Positions 6,546 through 6,614 of a stretch of DNA of 6,614 nt are shown here, one piece after another (position 1 is the first letter of the stretch; every line of letters starts with the position of its first letter). This DNA comes from Gemmatimonadaceae bacterium (GTDB lineage Bacteria > Gemmatimonadota > Gemmatimonadetes > Gemmatimonadales > Gemmatimonadaceae): the NCBI GenBank assembly GCA_025356185.1, contig JANXUN010000032.1:1-6614 (forward strand), read 5' to 3'. A program made the translations under genes and the position numbers. A model generated the notes under the pieces. It searched no databases and was not told the DNA's origin. It saw only the letters and a program-made list of their open reading frames with translations.

Positions 6546-6614
6546 ATGGATTTGAGCGAACGGATCGCGTGCATCGTCAGTTCACTCGGGTTGAGAGGGC
6601 GAATCGCATGGGTC
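6515..6614 (-). repeat. Right arm of 100-base perfect inverted repeat, at window end
   Basis: An exact reverse complement of 6047-6146, running to the last base of the window and separated from the left arm by 368 bases. Read on the minus strand it repeats the cheC start codon and first 20 codons, then runs antisense into the real cheC body. This makes an apparent minus-strand frame (6116-6574) with a cheC-like beginning and no CheC-like continuation. Bases 6546-6614, after the + strand stop, hold nothing else. It is most likely a fold-back artefact at a contig end; a real inverted duplication is not excluded. Confidence 0.97.

Noticed and set aside
6116..6574. Minus-strand frame of 152 residues whose first 20 residues match CheC
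   Set aside because: Its start comes from the inverted copy of the cheC 5' end, and the rest is the antisense of the real cheC body with no CheC motifs. It is a consequence of the repeat, not a gene.

Overview
The window is a gene-dense, co-directional stretch of bacterial chromosome with about 60% GC (estimated from sampled lines). Nine genes lie on the + strand with almost no intergenic space: ileS (3' end only), a TraR/DksA-type zinc-finger gene, two tandem lspA genes, an rluD-family pseudouridine synthase gene, then cheW, cheY, cheA and cheC. No RNA gene, insertion sequence, CRISPR array or convincing terminator is visible. The longest gap between genes is 45 bases.

Organism: the lipoprotein signal peptidases imply a bacterium. 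The type-2 IleRS tail, the ileS-dksA-like-lspA order and the CheY/CheA/CheC types suggest a Gemmatimonadota-like or neighbouring Gram-negative lineage. This is inference from memory of such genomes; no search was run.

Layout: bases 1-3354 are housekeeping (isoleucine charging, a transcription-factor-like Zn protein, lipoprotein maturation, rRNA/tRNA pseudouridylation). Bases 3296-6545 are a chemotaxis signalling core. CheW couples receptors to the kinase CheA, CheA phosphorylates CheY, and CheC, which has two intact phosphatase motifs, would dephosphorylate CheY-P. No receptor, cheR, cheB or cheD is in the window. Stop/start overlaps of 1-4 bases at most junctions suggest one translationally coupled transcript, with any promoter upstream of the window.

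The most unusual structure is at the right edge. The last 100 bases are a perfect reverse complement of bases 6047-6146, the cheA-cheC gap plus the first 20 codons of cheC. This cuts cheC short after about 146 native residues and creates a false mirror-image start on the minus strand. A fold-back assembly or amplification chimera at a contig end is the simplest explanation; a real inverted duplication or invertible element is the alternative. The most interesting biological feature is the pair of adjacent, diverged lspA genes, about 48% identical by hand count and both with an intact catalytic aspartate pair. I found no convincing evidence of a wholly new system.
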